Of a stretch of 64,000 nt of DNA, positions 11,440-21,604 are shown piece by piece. Numbering within the stretch: position 1 is the first letter of the stretch; each line of letters starts with the position of its first letter. The position numbers and the translations under genes were made by a program. Where the stretch lies: contig JASPKZ010007283.1 of the NCBI GenBank assembly GCA_030220185.1, forward strand, positions 1,604,001 through 1,668,000, read 5' to 3'. Below the pieces are notes generated by a model that did not search any database, had not been told where the DNA came from, and saw only the letters and a list, made by a program, of their open reading frames with translations. The DNA is from Diploptera punctata (taxonomy: Eukaryota > Arthropoda > Insecta > Blattodea > Blaberidae).

Positions 11440-12130
11440 AATTCTATAAACTACCGAGTGCTAAAAATTTATAAAAATTCAAATAGAAATAGTTCGGACA
11501 TAACCATTTAAGAAAACTAGCCAACAACAATATACCAAAATTCAAGAAAACCCTATGCAACAGAAAAGAAGTACCTTTATCATTCTAATGAACAGAATGG
11601 TAAAGCTACCATTGACCAAAACAAATTTCAATAAAAAATTAAATTATATAACATTTCTGGCAGTAAAAATGGACATACATAAAAAAACCTCAACAAGCTG
11701 GTCAGAAAACAAAAAAAGAGAAAAAATCGATTTAATCAAATATAACGAAACTAGAGAGACAAGACAATGTAGGCCTACATATAAATAATTTGATTTTACT
11801 CAGTTATACAGGAAGTTAAACAATACAATTGGCTAATTCAATCAAGGAATACGACCAAAATATAGAAGTCGTCTTTAAAAGTAACAATAAACTAAGCAAC
11901 ATCATTTCTTACAAAGTAGAAGAAACTAATAAATACGAAAAAAAATGTGTTTACATACTCAGGTGCAATAGTTGCAATTAGTTTTAAATAGTCAGAAAAT
12001 CATTGAATTTAACACAATTTAAAAACTTTATTAATCTCGAGGGAAATTCTAGCTTAGTAAAACATATACTGGAAACAGGTCATTTGCTCAATACAATCGA
12101 TAATAACACACAACAACAAATTTGAAATTT
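11440..12130 (+). pseudogene. Penelope-like element remnant, linker and GIY-YIG end
   Basis: One frame reads MVKLPLTKTNFNKKLNYITF, a region before the endonuclease. Then, between stops, come NNKLSNIISYKVEETNKYE and KKCVYILRCNSCN, and finally NSSLVKHILETGHLLNTID. The C-x-x-C cluster and the KHILETGH block are characteristic of the Penelope GIY-YIG domain. Two in-frame stops fall where the YIG half should be. It points away from its minus-strand partner at 10700-11400. Confidence 0.72.
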
Positions 12131-13133
12131 TTGTCGCTCGCAGAAATGAAAATAGGCGGTTTCAGTTAACTGGCATGCGCTGATTTCGAATTTGGAGTCC
12201 GTTTTTCTCTATCACCTAATAGTTTTTTGCGAGGACGTGTTGAAAGTTTTTCGTTATATTTAGCATATTATTGCTTATCTGCACTTAGTTTCAATATTTT
12301 TTGCAATAATATTGCTAGAAGCAATTGATCCATGTAAAACCAAATCATATAAGATCCAAAAAGTTAACATATTTGAACCGAAAGTGCATTTTTCGGCTCA
12401 GTATGGTATCTTCGTTCTCCTCCCTACACTGGAACATTTGTGAAATATGCCAATATCCTGTTCTCCTGGTGGCTACCCCTTCCCTCTTCATCCTTCCTGC
12501 CGCGCATGTCTACGGCGCATCTCCCCTCTACCTCAGAACCTTTATATACATGGTGCACTAACAGAACAGTATCATTCGATCATCCTAGCAATCGGCGTTT
12601 TGTTGTTTCAACGAATTCAAGAGTGGAATCCGATTCCAGGTCATGATGCGACTGGAAGGTTAAAATGGAACTCTACATAGACAAGTTGTCCTGAGGCCAA
12701 GAAGAGGCCTGTTTGAGTTAGTCCGGCAGTCTAGGGAAGAGGTGATCCCCGAAACTCGGACGCATGTATGAATGTTGCGTGATGTATGGTATGTTATTTA
12801 TTTATTTATTTATTTATCTGTATGGCTACTTTGATCGTTTAATCAAATACTATCATTTTTGTTAATTTATTTTTACTCAGCCAACTTGTTTATATTAAAA
12901 GTTATCTTTTAAACAACGCCTCTCTTTCATTGTTCAAGTATAAGTAGTTGTTTACTATCCTGTAATGAAAATCACTCAAGTAAGAAACTATTCCGAGCTC
13001 CTCAACTATCATGCTGATTAGCGTTCTTGAAACACAGTTATTATCTTGTTCACTCACTGTATGTATCTAACAATCAGTATTCTTATATATATATATATAT
13101 ATATATATATACTTACTTACTTACTCACTGGCA

Positions 13134-15122
13134 CTATCGAACCCGTAGGTTCATGGCCGCACGGACATAAGCTCTCCATACATCCCTATCCCGAGCCAAT
13201 GCCTTCCAATCATTCCCTGTATAATCTACTTCCCTCAAATCATAGTTAATGTTGTTCTCCCACCTCATTCTTGGTCTACCAACTGGGCGTTTTCCTTCTG
13301 GCTTTCCTACAAGAAGTTTCCATGCACGTCTTTCATTCCCCATACGCGCAACATGTCCTGCCCATCGCAGTCTACGGGACTTAACTGTTCTTATTATATC
13401 TGGCTTCCTATAAAGACCATGTAGTTCATTGTTATGTAGTCTTCTCCATTCACCTGTCTGTTCATCTCTCTTTGGTCCAAAAATTTTCCTAAGAACTTTA
13501 TTCTCAAATACTCGTAATCTCCTTTCCTCCCTTAAAGTAAGAGTCCATGTTTCGCACCCATATAATATAACTGGTAGAATAATAGTTTTATATATTTTCA
13601 GCTTAACGTTTTTTGAAAGGAGTTGGGACATCAAAAGTCTCTGCAATGCATAATAGCATGCATTTCCAGAATTGAGCCTATGTTTAATTTCTTTGTGCAT
13701 CTCATTCCTATTTGTGATTATTGTTCCTAGGTATTTGAATTCAGCCAATTCCTCAAAATTTCCCTCATTTGTCATTAGCTGTCCATTTCCATTATATAAT
13801 GTATTTCTACGTGTGACCATATATTTAGTTTTACTGATATTTACTTCCAGTCCTAATTTCTTAGTGTTACTCAATAGTGTGTGCGTGTTGGCCTTTAGTA
13901 TCTCCTCGCTATCGGCCAGTAGTACTACATCATCAGCATAAACTAACAGCTTATTAATACCATTCAGTTGTAAGCCTTCCTCATTCTCTAAAGATTTAAT
14001 GGCATGCTCTAGTACAAAATTAAATAGTAGAGGAGATAGTGCATCTCCTTGCTTCAACCCATTCTGGATTTCAAAAGTGTCTGAAAACTGTTTGCCTACA
14101 CGCACCCTACTCGTTGAGCCATTTAGACACATTCGTATAAGTCTAACTAACTTTTTAGGAATTCCGAACTCCAGCAGGATACTATATAACTTCTCCCTCT
14201 TAATTGAATCATATGCTTTTTTGAAGTCTACATATAGTTGATGTACAGTACCATTATATTCCCATTTCTTTTCTAAAATCTGTCTTATACTAAAAATCTG
14301 ATCTGTTGTAGACCTGTTTCTTCTAAATGCACATTGATGATCTCCTAGAATGTCATCAATATAGGGAGTAAGTCTGCTTACTAATATATTTGTTAGAATT
14401 TTGTACGAAGTTGAAAGTAATGAGATGCCCCTATAGTTGTTGCAATCAGTTTTATCTCCTTTCTTATAAATTGGTACGATAATTGATTCCTTCCATTCAT
14501 CTGGAAGAGCTTCTTTTTCCCAAATCATACTAAGCAACCAGCGTATCTTGTCCATCAATTTTTCTCCCCCTGATTTTATCAGTTCTGCTGGGATCTCATC
14601 TGAACCTGATGCTTTATACATCTTCAATTTTTCAATTGCCATTTCAACCTCTAATGCACTTGGCTCTGCGACTAGCATTTCTGCTGTCTGTAACTTATCC
14701 TCCTCAATGTCCTGTTCTGTATGTACATTTAATAGCTGATTAAAATAACTTTTCCATCTATTTAATATACTCTTGGAATCTGCAATCATATCCCCATTTT
14801 CATTCCGAATTATGTTTGTTCTAGCCTGAAACCCTTTCTTCTCTATACTAATTCCCTGATATAATTCTCTAATGTTCCTATTTTTTGCATTCATTTCAAG
14901 ATCATTAATCTTCTCTCTCAAATATTCCCTCTTCTTACTCTTTAGTAACTTGGTGGTTTCCCGTCTAACACTACCCAATTGCTCTAAATTTACCTCATTT
15001 GGCTCGTGTAACCATTTCATTTTTGCTAGCTTTCTTTTCTTTACAATGTCGGCACATTCCTCATCAAACCATTTCTTGTTTTGCCTCTTTTTTAAACAAC
15101 CAATGCTTTCTGATGCTGACAA
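13134..15122 (-). CDS. RTE-A reverse transcriptase and C-terminal tail
   Basis: This 662-residue frame contains the RT blocks in order: GSDEIPAELIKSGG, WKESIIVPIYKKGDKTDCNN, YRGISLLSTSYKILTN, GDHQCAFRRNRSTTDQ, LYVDFKKAYDSIKRE (first catalytic aspartate), LKQGDALSPLLFNFVLEHA and LLVYADDVVLLAD (the YADD active site). The thumb follows, and then the insect RTE tail LRRLRWAGHVARM-like region (KSRRLRWAGHVARMGNE) and GRPRMRWENNINYDLREV. The frame is uninterrupted to a stop just before the TAAG tail. It is separated from the endonuclease frame by one indel. Product: an RNA-dependent DNA polymerase acting on its own mRNA at the chromosomal nick. Whether it is expressed cannot be told. Confidence 0.92.
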   Translation of the reverse strand: MSASESIGCLKKRQNKKWFDEECADIVKKRKLAKMKWLHEPNEVNLEQLGSVRRETTKLLKSKKREYLREKINDLEMNAKNRNIRELYQGISIEKKGFQARTNIIRNENGDMIADSKSILNRWKSYFNQLLNVHTEQDIEEDKLQTAEMLVAEPSALEVEMAIEKLKMYKASGSDEIPAELIKSGGEKLMDKIRWLLSMIWEKEALPDEWKESIIVPIYKKGDKTDCNNYRGISLLSTSYKILTNILVSRLTPYIDDILGDHQCAFRRNRSTTDQIFSIRQILEKKWEYNGTVHQLYVDFKKAYDSIKREKLYSILLEFGIPKKLVRLIRMCLNGSTSRVRVGKQFSDTFEIQNGLKQGDALSPLLFNFVLEHAIKSLENEEGLQLNGINKLLVYADDVVLLADSEEILKANTHTLLSNTKKLGLEVNISKTKYMVTRRNTLYNGNGQLMTNEGNFEELAEFKYLGTIITNRNEMHKEIKHRLNSGNACYYALQRLLMSQLLSKNVKLKIYKTIILPVILYGCETWTLTLREERRLRVFENKVLRKIFGPKRDEQTGEWRRLHNNELHGLYRKPDIIRTVKSRRLRWAGHVARMGNERRAWKLLVGKPEGKRPVGRPRMRWENNINYDLREVDYTGNDWKALARDRDVWRAYVRAAMNLRVR

Positions 15123-15157
15123 TTTAATAGTATCTCTTATAGCCTCCCATTCTTTAT

Positions 15158-16066
15158 TTATATCAGTTTTCTTTCTTCGTTTGCCACATTGTCATCTGAA
15201 GATTCCAGTACTTCAAATCTATTAGCAATTTTGATTTGGTATTCTTGCCGCATTTCATCATTTTTCAAGTTTTTTAATTCATATTTTACAGAATCATCTT
15301 TAGCGTTTGTTCCTCTCATAAGCGATAGCCGTTGTCTGATTTTCACCCTGACCAGATGATGATCTGAATTGCAGTCTGTCCCTCTAACTGATCTAACATC
15401 AATGATGCTACTGTGCCAGCGTTTATCCACTAATACATGATCTATCTGGTTCCGAGTTTCTCCATCTGGGGACGTCCAGGTGTATTTATGAATATCCTTA
15501 TGCTGAAATGTTGTGCTCTTAACAACGAGATTCTTTGATGTGGCAAATGTGACTAATCTAACCCCGTTGTCGTTACTATCTTCATGAAGACTGAATTTGC
15601 CTATTGTTGGTTTGAATATATCTTCCCGCCCCACTTTTGCATTAAAATCTCCTAAGACAATTTTCATATGATATCGTGAAAGGCTATCAAATAAGCATTC
15701 TAATTCTTCATAGAACTCATCCTTGATCTTGTCATCTTTATCTTCTGTGGGGGCATGTACATTTACAATTATAAAATCATGTCGTTTACCCTTTAGAATT
15801 ATGTATGATATCCTATCACTAACAAACTTAATATCTCGGATAGCGGATAGGATCCTCCTTCTGACTAAAAAACCCGTTCCAAATGCAGGTCTTTCTGCAC
15901 CCCCATAGTATAATGCAAAGCTTCCTGATTCCTGACTACCTTCTCCTGGCCACCTAACTTCCTGTAAAGCGACTATATCCAAGGGCGATTTATCCAATTC
16001 CCGCGTTAATATCTCTAGTGCCCCGCTATTGTATAAAGTCCTAACATTCCATGTTCCTAGGAACAT
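15158..16066 (-). CDS. RTE-A endonuclease part (APE type)
   Basis: The 302-residue frame begins MFLGTWNVRTLYNSGALE and encodes an exonuclease-endonuclease-phosphatase fold of the kind in RTE LINEs and the RTE-derived CFDP2 protein. Visible active-site motifs are the WNVRTL start, LQEVRW (metal-binding glutamate), VNVHAPTEDKDDK, LGDFNAKVG (aspartate and asparagine), NQIDHVLVDKRW and NSDHHLV (the catalytic D-H pair). It would nick target DNA for target-primed reverse transcription. The frame ends at residue 302 (EERKLI), 36 bp before the reverse-transcriptase frame; an A run at the junction (about 15165-15170) is one base out, so the two were probably one protein of roughly 980 residues. The start is supported by the same ATG in the copy at 23307. 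Confidence 0.92.
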   Translation of the reverse strand: MFLGTWNVRTLYNSGALEILTRELDKSPLDIVALQEVRWPGEGSQESGSFALYYGGAERPAFGTGFLVRRRILSAIRDIKFVSDRISYIILKGKRHDFIIVNVHAPTEDKDDKIKDEFYEELECLFDSLSRYHMKIVLGDFNAKVGREDIFKPTIGKFSLHEDSNDNGVRLVTFATSKNLVVKSTTFQHKDIHKYTWTSPDGETRNQIDHVLVDKRWHSSIIDVRSVRGTDCNSDHHLVRVKIRQRLSLMRGTNAKDDSVKYELKNLKNDEMRQEYQIKIANRFEVLESSDDNVANEERKLI

Positions 16067-16689
16067 GTCCCTGTGTTTGAGCCTTTGGCATGGGTTCCCT
16101 GAAGTAGTCCCCGCCCGGAGAACCGAATGGGGGGACTATTTGACCTCCGGAAAATTTTACCCCAGTAGAACCCATGTCCGCATTTCTTGACGGTTGTATT
16201 TTTACGGTGAAAGATCGTCACTCTTTCGACCAAGGTACTTATTTCGTCTGGCTTATCACCTTCGACCAGTCCGGCATGGGTAACCCTATCGGCAGCAATG
16301 CTACCGCCGGCATAGCTCTCAGGATCATTTAAGCACACAAGCCACTCCACCACGACAAGGTAAAGATACCATGGAGGGATATATATATATCAGATAAAGA
16401 AAGATGAATCAACGGCTACCTTCTATGGGCCCAAGGTAAGCCATTTCTTGATAGATATCCTCTTTGGAAATCAGATCCACATTAATAGAAACAGCAATTA
16501 CAAAACCCGATCCCGGATTAAAGGTGGCAGTCTGCGTGGTTTTGAAAAGAGCCACAAATGGTAGCAGTAGTGTGGTTCACTTACCCACAAATGGTAGGCA
16601 GACCGTGGAAATGTTTTTTACACGCCACATATTTTTTCAAAGGAAGATAAATAAGTAGTTACGTTACAACACATGCTAAAATTGTAGCA

Positions 16690-17265
16690 AAAATTTCACC
16701 TTTCAAAACTTCTTCCTGAATGACTTACACCAATCAGATGGCTCCGAAACGTCTGTGCTAAGTTGCCAGCAGTAATCAGCAAGCATGTTGGTCACTGATT
16801 TCCCTTTATAACGCCTTTCTATTTGTAAAATGTCTTCGTGGAACCTTTCGCCATGTTCATCACTGACGTCACGCAAGTTCGGTGAAGAATCACTATATTT
16901 AACAGGTCGCATGGCTGACTTCAAATTTGGATACTGAAGAGAATGCGTATTTGTAAAAGTAAAACCAGATATATTGACCATACAGAAATAAGTCAGTGAT
17001 GTGGTCCGTAGGTTCCCTCCACAACATTGGAATGACAAATGGCATGCACGAATGCGAACCTTTTAACCTTCCTATTAAAATCCTTTGGCAGTTTGTACAG
17101 CAAAAATTTGGGTCCCAATATTTATCAGTATCTCCGAATTTACTACAGTTCCCTTTATAACTAGTTCTGCCCTGAGATTTTGTAGATATACTCTCCACAT
17201 ACATAACAGAATAAATTAGGAGAATTCTTACAGCGGCGAGACATTGCAAAATTATAAAAACACTA
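16690..17265 (-). pseudogene. TE-derived arthropod protein family with DYCW motif, deleted copy
   Basis: One frame gives PMLWREPTDHITDLF, the next frame TYFCMVNISGFTFTN, HSLQYPNLKSAMRPV and, after a jump, LRDVSDEHGERFHEDI and NMLADYCWQL. These match a multi-copy arthropod protein I know as an unnamed hypothetical family; the same family occurs at 31180-31690. Here the segment corresponding to NMLTSFK...HSHLDR of the other copy has been lost between SAMRPV and NLRDVSDEHG, and there is a frameshift near 16990. The biochemical function of the family is not known to me; its repetitive nature suggests a mobile-element origin. Confidence 0.65.
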
Positions 17266-17775
17266 AAACGTACATATTAAAATATATTATAGTAGATTGT
17301 TTTAATTCAATCTCTTTAGAATGATACACAATAATGCATATACCGACACTTCACAATCACAATGATGTAACGTAAGGCGAACTGCACGGAACGAAGTATT
17401 ACAAGCCATTACTTCACGTATTTGACAGTGGCAATCAAGAAATGTTGTATACCTGTGTATTTCTGAGGGTTTTACAATCCCTAAGAATAATAAAATCGCG
17501 CAAAAGAAAAAGAAGGGTGACCAGTTTGAGAGACAATAGCTCCTGCGATTCTCACGGAAACGATCACTTCTGCTAAAGGTTGTCGTCGAAATATCTGACT
17601 CCGGTTAGGTGATTGGAAAAAACTAATATCTTCTGCGAGTCCGAAAACATAGTTATTGATACATTTAGAGCCTGCGAGTAATTCTTTGTTGTTTTTGGTG
17701 TAAATCTTACACTGAGAATAACCACTACAAAATTAACGTTGTAGAAGACTTACAAATTTTAAAAGAAGCAAAGAC
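17266..17775. other. No gene recognised
   Basis: AT-rich, with no family motif on either strand and no repeat shared with the rest of the window that I could see. Confidence 0.4.
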
Positions 17776-17918
17776 ATATTCATAAGTAATGCCACGAGTG
17801 ATTTCCAAAATTTGGAAATTAAGAGTGGAATTTGTTAGGACTATTTAACGAATAAAATTAAGCTCTTTACTAAAAAATAATTATTTGAATATAGTTACAG
17901 GTGTTTTAAAATATTTAT

Positions 17919-18340
17919 TATCAACCAAGTTTTTAAACCATCAAAAGTGTAGACACACACAAGAATGAAAATCTATAAAATTCTCGCTAGACCCATAATC
18001 TGTTATGGCAGTGAAGCTTGGACCATCAGAACTCAGGATGATCGTCATATTACAGCCACGGAGATGAAATTTCTGCGACGAACTGCAGGTTATAGCCTTC
18101 TAGACCACCAAAGAAATTCAACAATAGCCAGAGAGTTAAACATCGTACTTATATCTGAATACCTCCAAGAATATAGAAACAATTGGCTAGCCCATATTCA
18201 GCGCATGGATCGTCACAGAATACCAAAACAAATTCTTCACTACATTCCTCGAGGCAGAAGATCTGTGGGTCGCCCTTTTCGGAGATGGCGGGAGACCGTA
18301 ACGGGCCACTGGGCCTAATACTTGAAAGGACGATGATGAT
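17919..18340 (+). mobile_element. 5'-truncated RTE-like LINE nested in R3 copy A
   Basis: An open 117-codon frame (17965-18318) reads YGSEAWTIRTQDDRH, FLRRTAGYSLLDHQ, NNWLAHIQRMDRHRIPKQ and GRPFRRWRETVTGHWA, the C-terminus of an RTE-like polymerase distinct from RTE-A, followed by a short GAT tail. Copy B of R3 (near 21797) is the empty site, which defines both ends to within a couple of bases. Confidence 0.85.
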
Positions 18341-18408
18341 ATAGTTAATGTAAACGGCGATGTTTGAAAACAAATTAGAAATGTGAGGTTATGTATATTC
18401 ACTGCAAC

Positions 18409-18669
18409 TCGATCATATTAAATAATCAATTGAGTTGGTGTTTACTTGATGAATATCCATATTTATTAATTAAATAAAAATAAAACGCAGTTTTATTTGA
18501 TTTTCATATTTATTATATAATTCAGTGACAGCTGTTTCGGTACACTGTACCTTCTTCAGACGTCTGAAGAAGGTACAGTGTACCGAAACAGCTGTCACTG
18601 AATTATATAATAAATATGAAAATCAAATAAAACTACGTTTTATTTTTATTTAATTAATCGATCATATTA
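18409..18669. mobile_element. 237-bp palindromic insertion with 12-bp target duplication
   Basis: Insert 18421-18657 is flanked by TCGATCATATTA (18409-18420 and 18658-18669), which occurs once in R3 copy B. Bases 18466-18657 form an almost perfect inverted repeat (96-bp arms, no loop, centre 18561/18562), with a 45-bp non-palindromic piece on the left. Each arm has a 5-bp hairpin with 3-nt loop (GGTAC-AGT-GTACC, 18572-18584), then GAAAC, then the palindrome ACAGCTGT. A Penelope-like origin is inferred. Confidence 0.85.
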
Positions 18670-19040
18670 TTTATTGCCAAATAGGATCGCAATATTGTAA
18701 GAATGCACTCTAGTGGAGAAATAATGAAATACATCAAACTATTATAATCAACATTATAGGTTAATCATTTATATTTTGAATAAAAAAGTCAGTAAAATCA
18801 CTGAATCTATTCATTATTTGCTATATTCAATGAATTTATTGGAGAAAAATAATGGTCTAACCTGTTCAGAATATTAAAAAAGGAGGAGCTTTCTTTATCA
18901 CAAAAGCAGGAGCTAATAAAGAGAAATCGATAAAGAGCGAGGTGCAACACGACTGTAATTAGTGTAAAACAGAATTCATTGAAACGTGATTGGTCATTGA
19001 CTAGCATTTGCGACATGAGTTAAATAGTCAAGGAAAATAC

Positions 19041-19389
19041 ACCCAATGTCTGAACCCCGTGCACAGCCTATACGAAAACCTCAGTACCACATTTCATGCC
19101 TGAGATGGAACATGATTACGAAAGTCCTACATGTTTTAAGTGTTTGACGAATTTTTTAAACAGGAGTATATTTTAGTTGAGGACCACTGATGTGTCAAGT
19201 ACTTATTGTAAGAATTTAATACTCTATTTATATTTATAAAATGTGGCAATAATCGAAATGCTCTAGAATTATTTTAAGATCAGTCGGAATAAAATTTATG
19301 ATTCTGTTTAAAAAGTGCTTTATTGAAAATGCCTTTTTTTGTACTGTACATTTGCTATATTTATTAGAGTCTGGATAAAATTACAAACT
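19041..19389. other. No gene recognised
   Basis: AT-rich spacer between R3 copy A and the CR1-like fragment; nothing identifiable. Confidence 0.4.
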
Positions 19390-20300
19390 TTTAAAAAATG
19401 ACTAATAAAGCATTGCTTTGCTATCTAAGCATGATGGCCGGCATATTGATATAGTTAATGGTGTGCAGTAGTCTTGGATGTCCAAGGATTTTCGCTTGGG
19501 TCTTCTCTAGATTGAGTCAAATTCCAAGGTCTTCTGTACACCACTGTGATATTTCTGTAAGATCAGTGTTACATTTGTCATTGTTTAGTTGATTTCGTAA
19601 GGTTTGAAGTTAACATAAATTTGGATATCGTCAGTATAAATATTATAATGGGAATGTTGTAATTTTGTTGAGATATCATTAATGTCTAAAGCCTCACTGG
19701 TGTTTATCAAGTAAGTATTGTGTACAGAGACAGTCAGCTGGGTCTATATTATATTTTCCAGTGCTTTGTACAAACATGGGAGTATACTAATTTGTCGGTA
19801 GTCTTGAGATCGTTTCCACAGATTAAGACAAGTCCCAGTCATGATACAGTAGAAGTATTAAATATACGAGTCAAGATAGGTTTGAATATGTCTATTAAGT
19901 TTTTATAAGAGGTATATAGTTACATTGTCTACGCCTTGGGCTTTTGGATTTAATACGTTAGGTCAGCTTTTTGACATCCTAAGATTTAATGTAAGAAAAT
20001 AAAACATTGTGCTGGAAGGGGGGGAGATGAAACTGTCATTAGCTGATGTTTTTTTTTTCTTTTTTTTTTAGAGGATCGTTGTTTCCTGGCGGAGTCTGGG
20101 TAAGGTGGCCGTGTAGATCGTCAAAGCGCTAAGTCTAAGGGTTTTTCCTGAGACTGTTGAGATATTCCCATTGACATTAAATTGTTCCACAAGTCTCTAG
20201 AGTTGATTGAGACTGTGAACACGTTTGAGCTTTGCCCGGGCGTCTTGCTATTCAGTATGAGCGCGCCTCTGTTTGTGTATTATTTTCGATCCTTTAGTTG
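19390..20300 (-). pseudogene. Decayed CR1/Jockey-like LINE reverse transcriptase
   Basis: On the minus strand the translation gives, in order and across stops and shifts, PKAQGVDNVT, LIDIFKPILTRIFNTS-like residues, GTCLNLWKRS, RQISILPCLYKALENII and YTDDIQIYV. These align with the RT order of CR1-group LINEs (GLDGI, P.WK, R.ISLLP, YADDLQIY). The frame is broken many times; the part upstream of 20000 is only a weak match. Confidence 0.6.
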
Positions 20301-20369
20301 CATACATAATCTGTGCATACAACCCTATTCTTTGCTAATGTTTTTTCAACCATTACCTTTATATTGAAC

Positions 20370-20710
20370 CTCCCTAAAATAATGGTTTATGTAACTCTCC
20401 TACTTCATTCTTGGTTTACCTACTATACACTCTACGTCTGGATTTCCTTACCAGACGTTTCCTGCCCCTCTTTCATTCCCATTAATGCCACAAGTCCTGC
20501 GCATCGTAGTCTAAAATACGTTAATGCTATTTTTTCATCTGGTTTCGCATAACGATCAAGTATTTCACTGTTGTGCAATTTTCTCCATTAACTCATATGT
20601 TCGTCTCTTTTTGGTCGTTTTCTATAACTTTATTTCAGGTACTCGGGAACTTTCTCCTCCCTTTAAGTAAGAGTTCATGATGCATATGCATATAGCTGGA
20701 AGAATAACGT
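20370..20710 (-). mobile_element. Decayed RTE-A 3' fragment
   Basis: Blocks such as TTCATTCTTGG, CTTTCATTCCC and GTTCGTCTCTTTTTGG align in order with the RTE-A 3' coding region on the minus strand, at visibly lower identity than other copies. No 3' tail remains. Confidence 0.65.
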
Positions 20711-20769
20711 GCTATCAACAAATATTCTCCATGAATTAAAACGAACTAACTGCATGCCACGAAAGACAT

Positions 20770-21055
20770 AGAAGATACTTGGTCTACCGGACAGTTGCGG
20801 GCCTCACATCCACATCTGCAATCACAAAGATGGAGAATCATCCAGAGGTGACGTGTGCTTATAGCTCGATGTTAAGCCGCTGTTTATTGCATCTACACAA
20901 ATTCCCACTTATGATGTTTTGATGGGAAAATAAAGGCACAATTACTGGCTGATATTCCAACAGAAAATTACTCCAAACGGTGACTCGAATTACCTCAAGT
21001 CTATTAGCTATAATCCAAGGCATGATTACTTAAACCGCTCGGCTACGGGACGATA
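20770..21055 (-). mobile_element. Possible tRNA-derived SINE head and body
   Basis: The minus strand starts CGTCCCGTAGCCGAGCGG then TTTAAGTAATCATG, which resembles a tRNA D-arm/A box. A convincing B box is not seen, and no second copy of the body was found in the window. Confidence 0.35.
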
Positions 21056-21058
21056 TAT

Positions 21059-21539
21059 TAACTGTGGCAAGAAGTAATAGACTCTAAGTACTAAAACATA
21101 GGTTAATAGTAATAACTAGAAGGCGCACAAACGTGCACATGAGTCTATTACCAACATAGGAACCCCAAACGAATGGTACCTACCCCTCTAAGCTATAATG
21201 AATAACATGTACATTGGGAGTGGGGATGGTGACTTTATGGGAGGAGTCATCACCCATATAAGGCAAGGACACGTGACTAAACGCTCTCACATACTCTCAC
21301 GCTCATACGTTCTACAAGAAACAAGTCCTACAGCAACCGTTTGCGACCTTTAGTAAAAGTGATATTAAAAACACGTGGGCTTAAGTAAATTCATCAACTC
21401 CACTCCGAATTAGTGAAGTATAAAACATTTTAATTCTATAATTGTACATGTAAAATTATTCAATAAACTGAAGTAATGAGTTTCTAATATAAGCATCCCT
21501 GAGTTACCATATTCTACCCTGGGCGAACCGGCACATAAC
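21059..21539 (+). mobile_element. Solo LTR, 473 bp, with 4-bp duplication TAAC
   Basis: It begins TGTGGCAAGAAG at 21063 and ends CCGGCACA at 21535, with TAAC on both sides (21059-21062 and 21536-21539). TG...CA ends plus a 4-bp duplication fit a Gypsy-type LTR. A TATAAGG (about 21257) and an AATAAA (about 21462) sit in promoter and polyadenylation order for the plus strand. It is unrelated in sequence to the LTR at 12374. Confidence 0.72.
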
Positions 21540-21604
21540 AGGATGCTAAATATCTAAACGCAGATGAGAACATATGGACTTTTTCTTCCAGAGTAAAGGA
21601 GACG

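Larger units (their letters stand above)
13111..16377 (-). mobile_element. Nearly full-length RTE-A LINE
   Basis: About 3.27 kb on the minus strand. It runs from a 5' start CCATGGTATCTTTACC (at about 16377) through a 310-bp leader, an apurinic-type endonuclease frame, a reverse-transcriptase frame and a 3' tail of TAAG repeats (plus-strand CTTACTTACTTAC at about 13111). It is inserted in a TA run of the solo LTR, so its target duplication cannot be told from the microsatellite. It is the best-preserved of about 14 pieces of this family in the window and is close to coding-competent. Confidence 0.92.
12370..16633 (+). mobile_element. Solo LTR (Gypsy-like size and duplication) split by RTE-A
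   Basis: The LTR begins TGAACCGAAAGTGC at 12374 and ends CGCCACA at 16629, flanked by the 4-bp duplication TATT (12370-12373 and 16630-16633). The LTR itself is 12374-13110 plus 16378-16629, about 990 bp; everything between is the RTE-A element. It matches, in opposite orientation, the two LTRs of the element at 55586-58994. No internal retrotransposon sequence is present, so LTR-LTR recombination probably removed it before the LINE landed. Confidence 0.88.
17776..19040 (+). mobile_element. MITE-like repeat R3, copy A, with two nested insertions
   Basis: It is shared with 21605-22260 (plus) and 43680-44430 (minus). It starts CATAAGTAATGCCACGAG and ends near CATGAGTTAAATAGTC. Relative to copy B it lacks the loop of the subterminal hairpin and carries two extra blocks: a LINE tail (17919-18340) and a palindromic insert (18421-18657). 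It contains no coding sequence of its own. Confidence 0.8.

Noticed and set aside
12325..12680. Three overlapping 68-78 codon frames
   Set aside because: They lie inside the solo LTR and are not conserved in the LTRs at 55586 and 57971.
16057..16353. A 98-codon open frame in the RTE-A leader, also open at 22997-23332
   Set aside because: It has no ATG in frame near its start (it begins at GTG), it lacks any domain, and the third copy at 1573 has it broken. Two recent copies sharing an open frame is weak evidence for coding.
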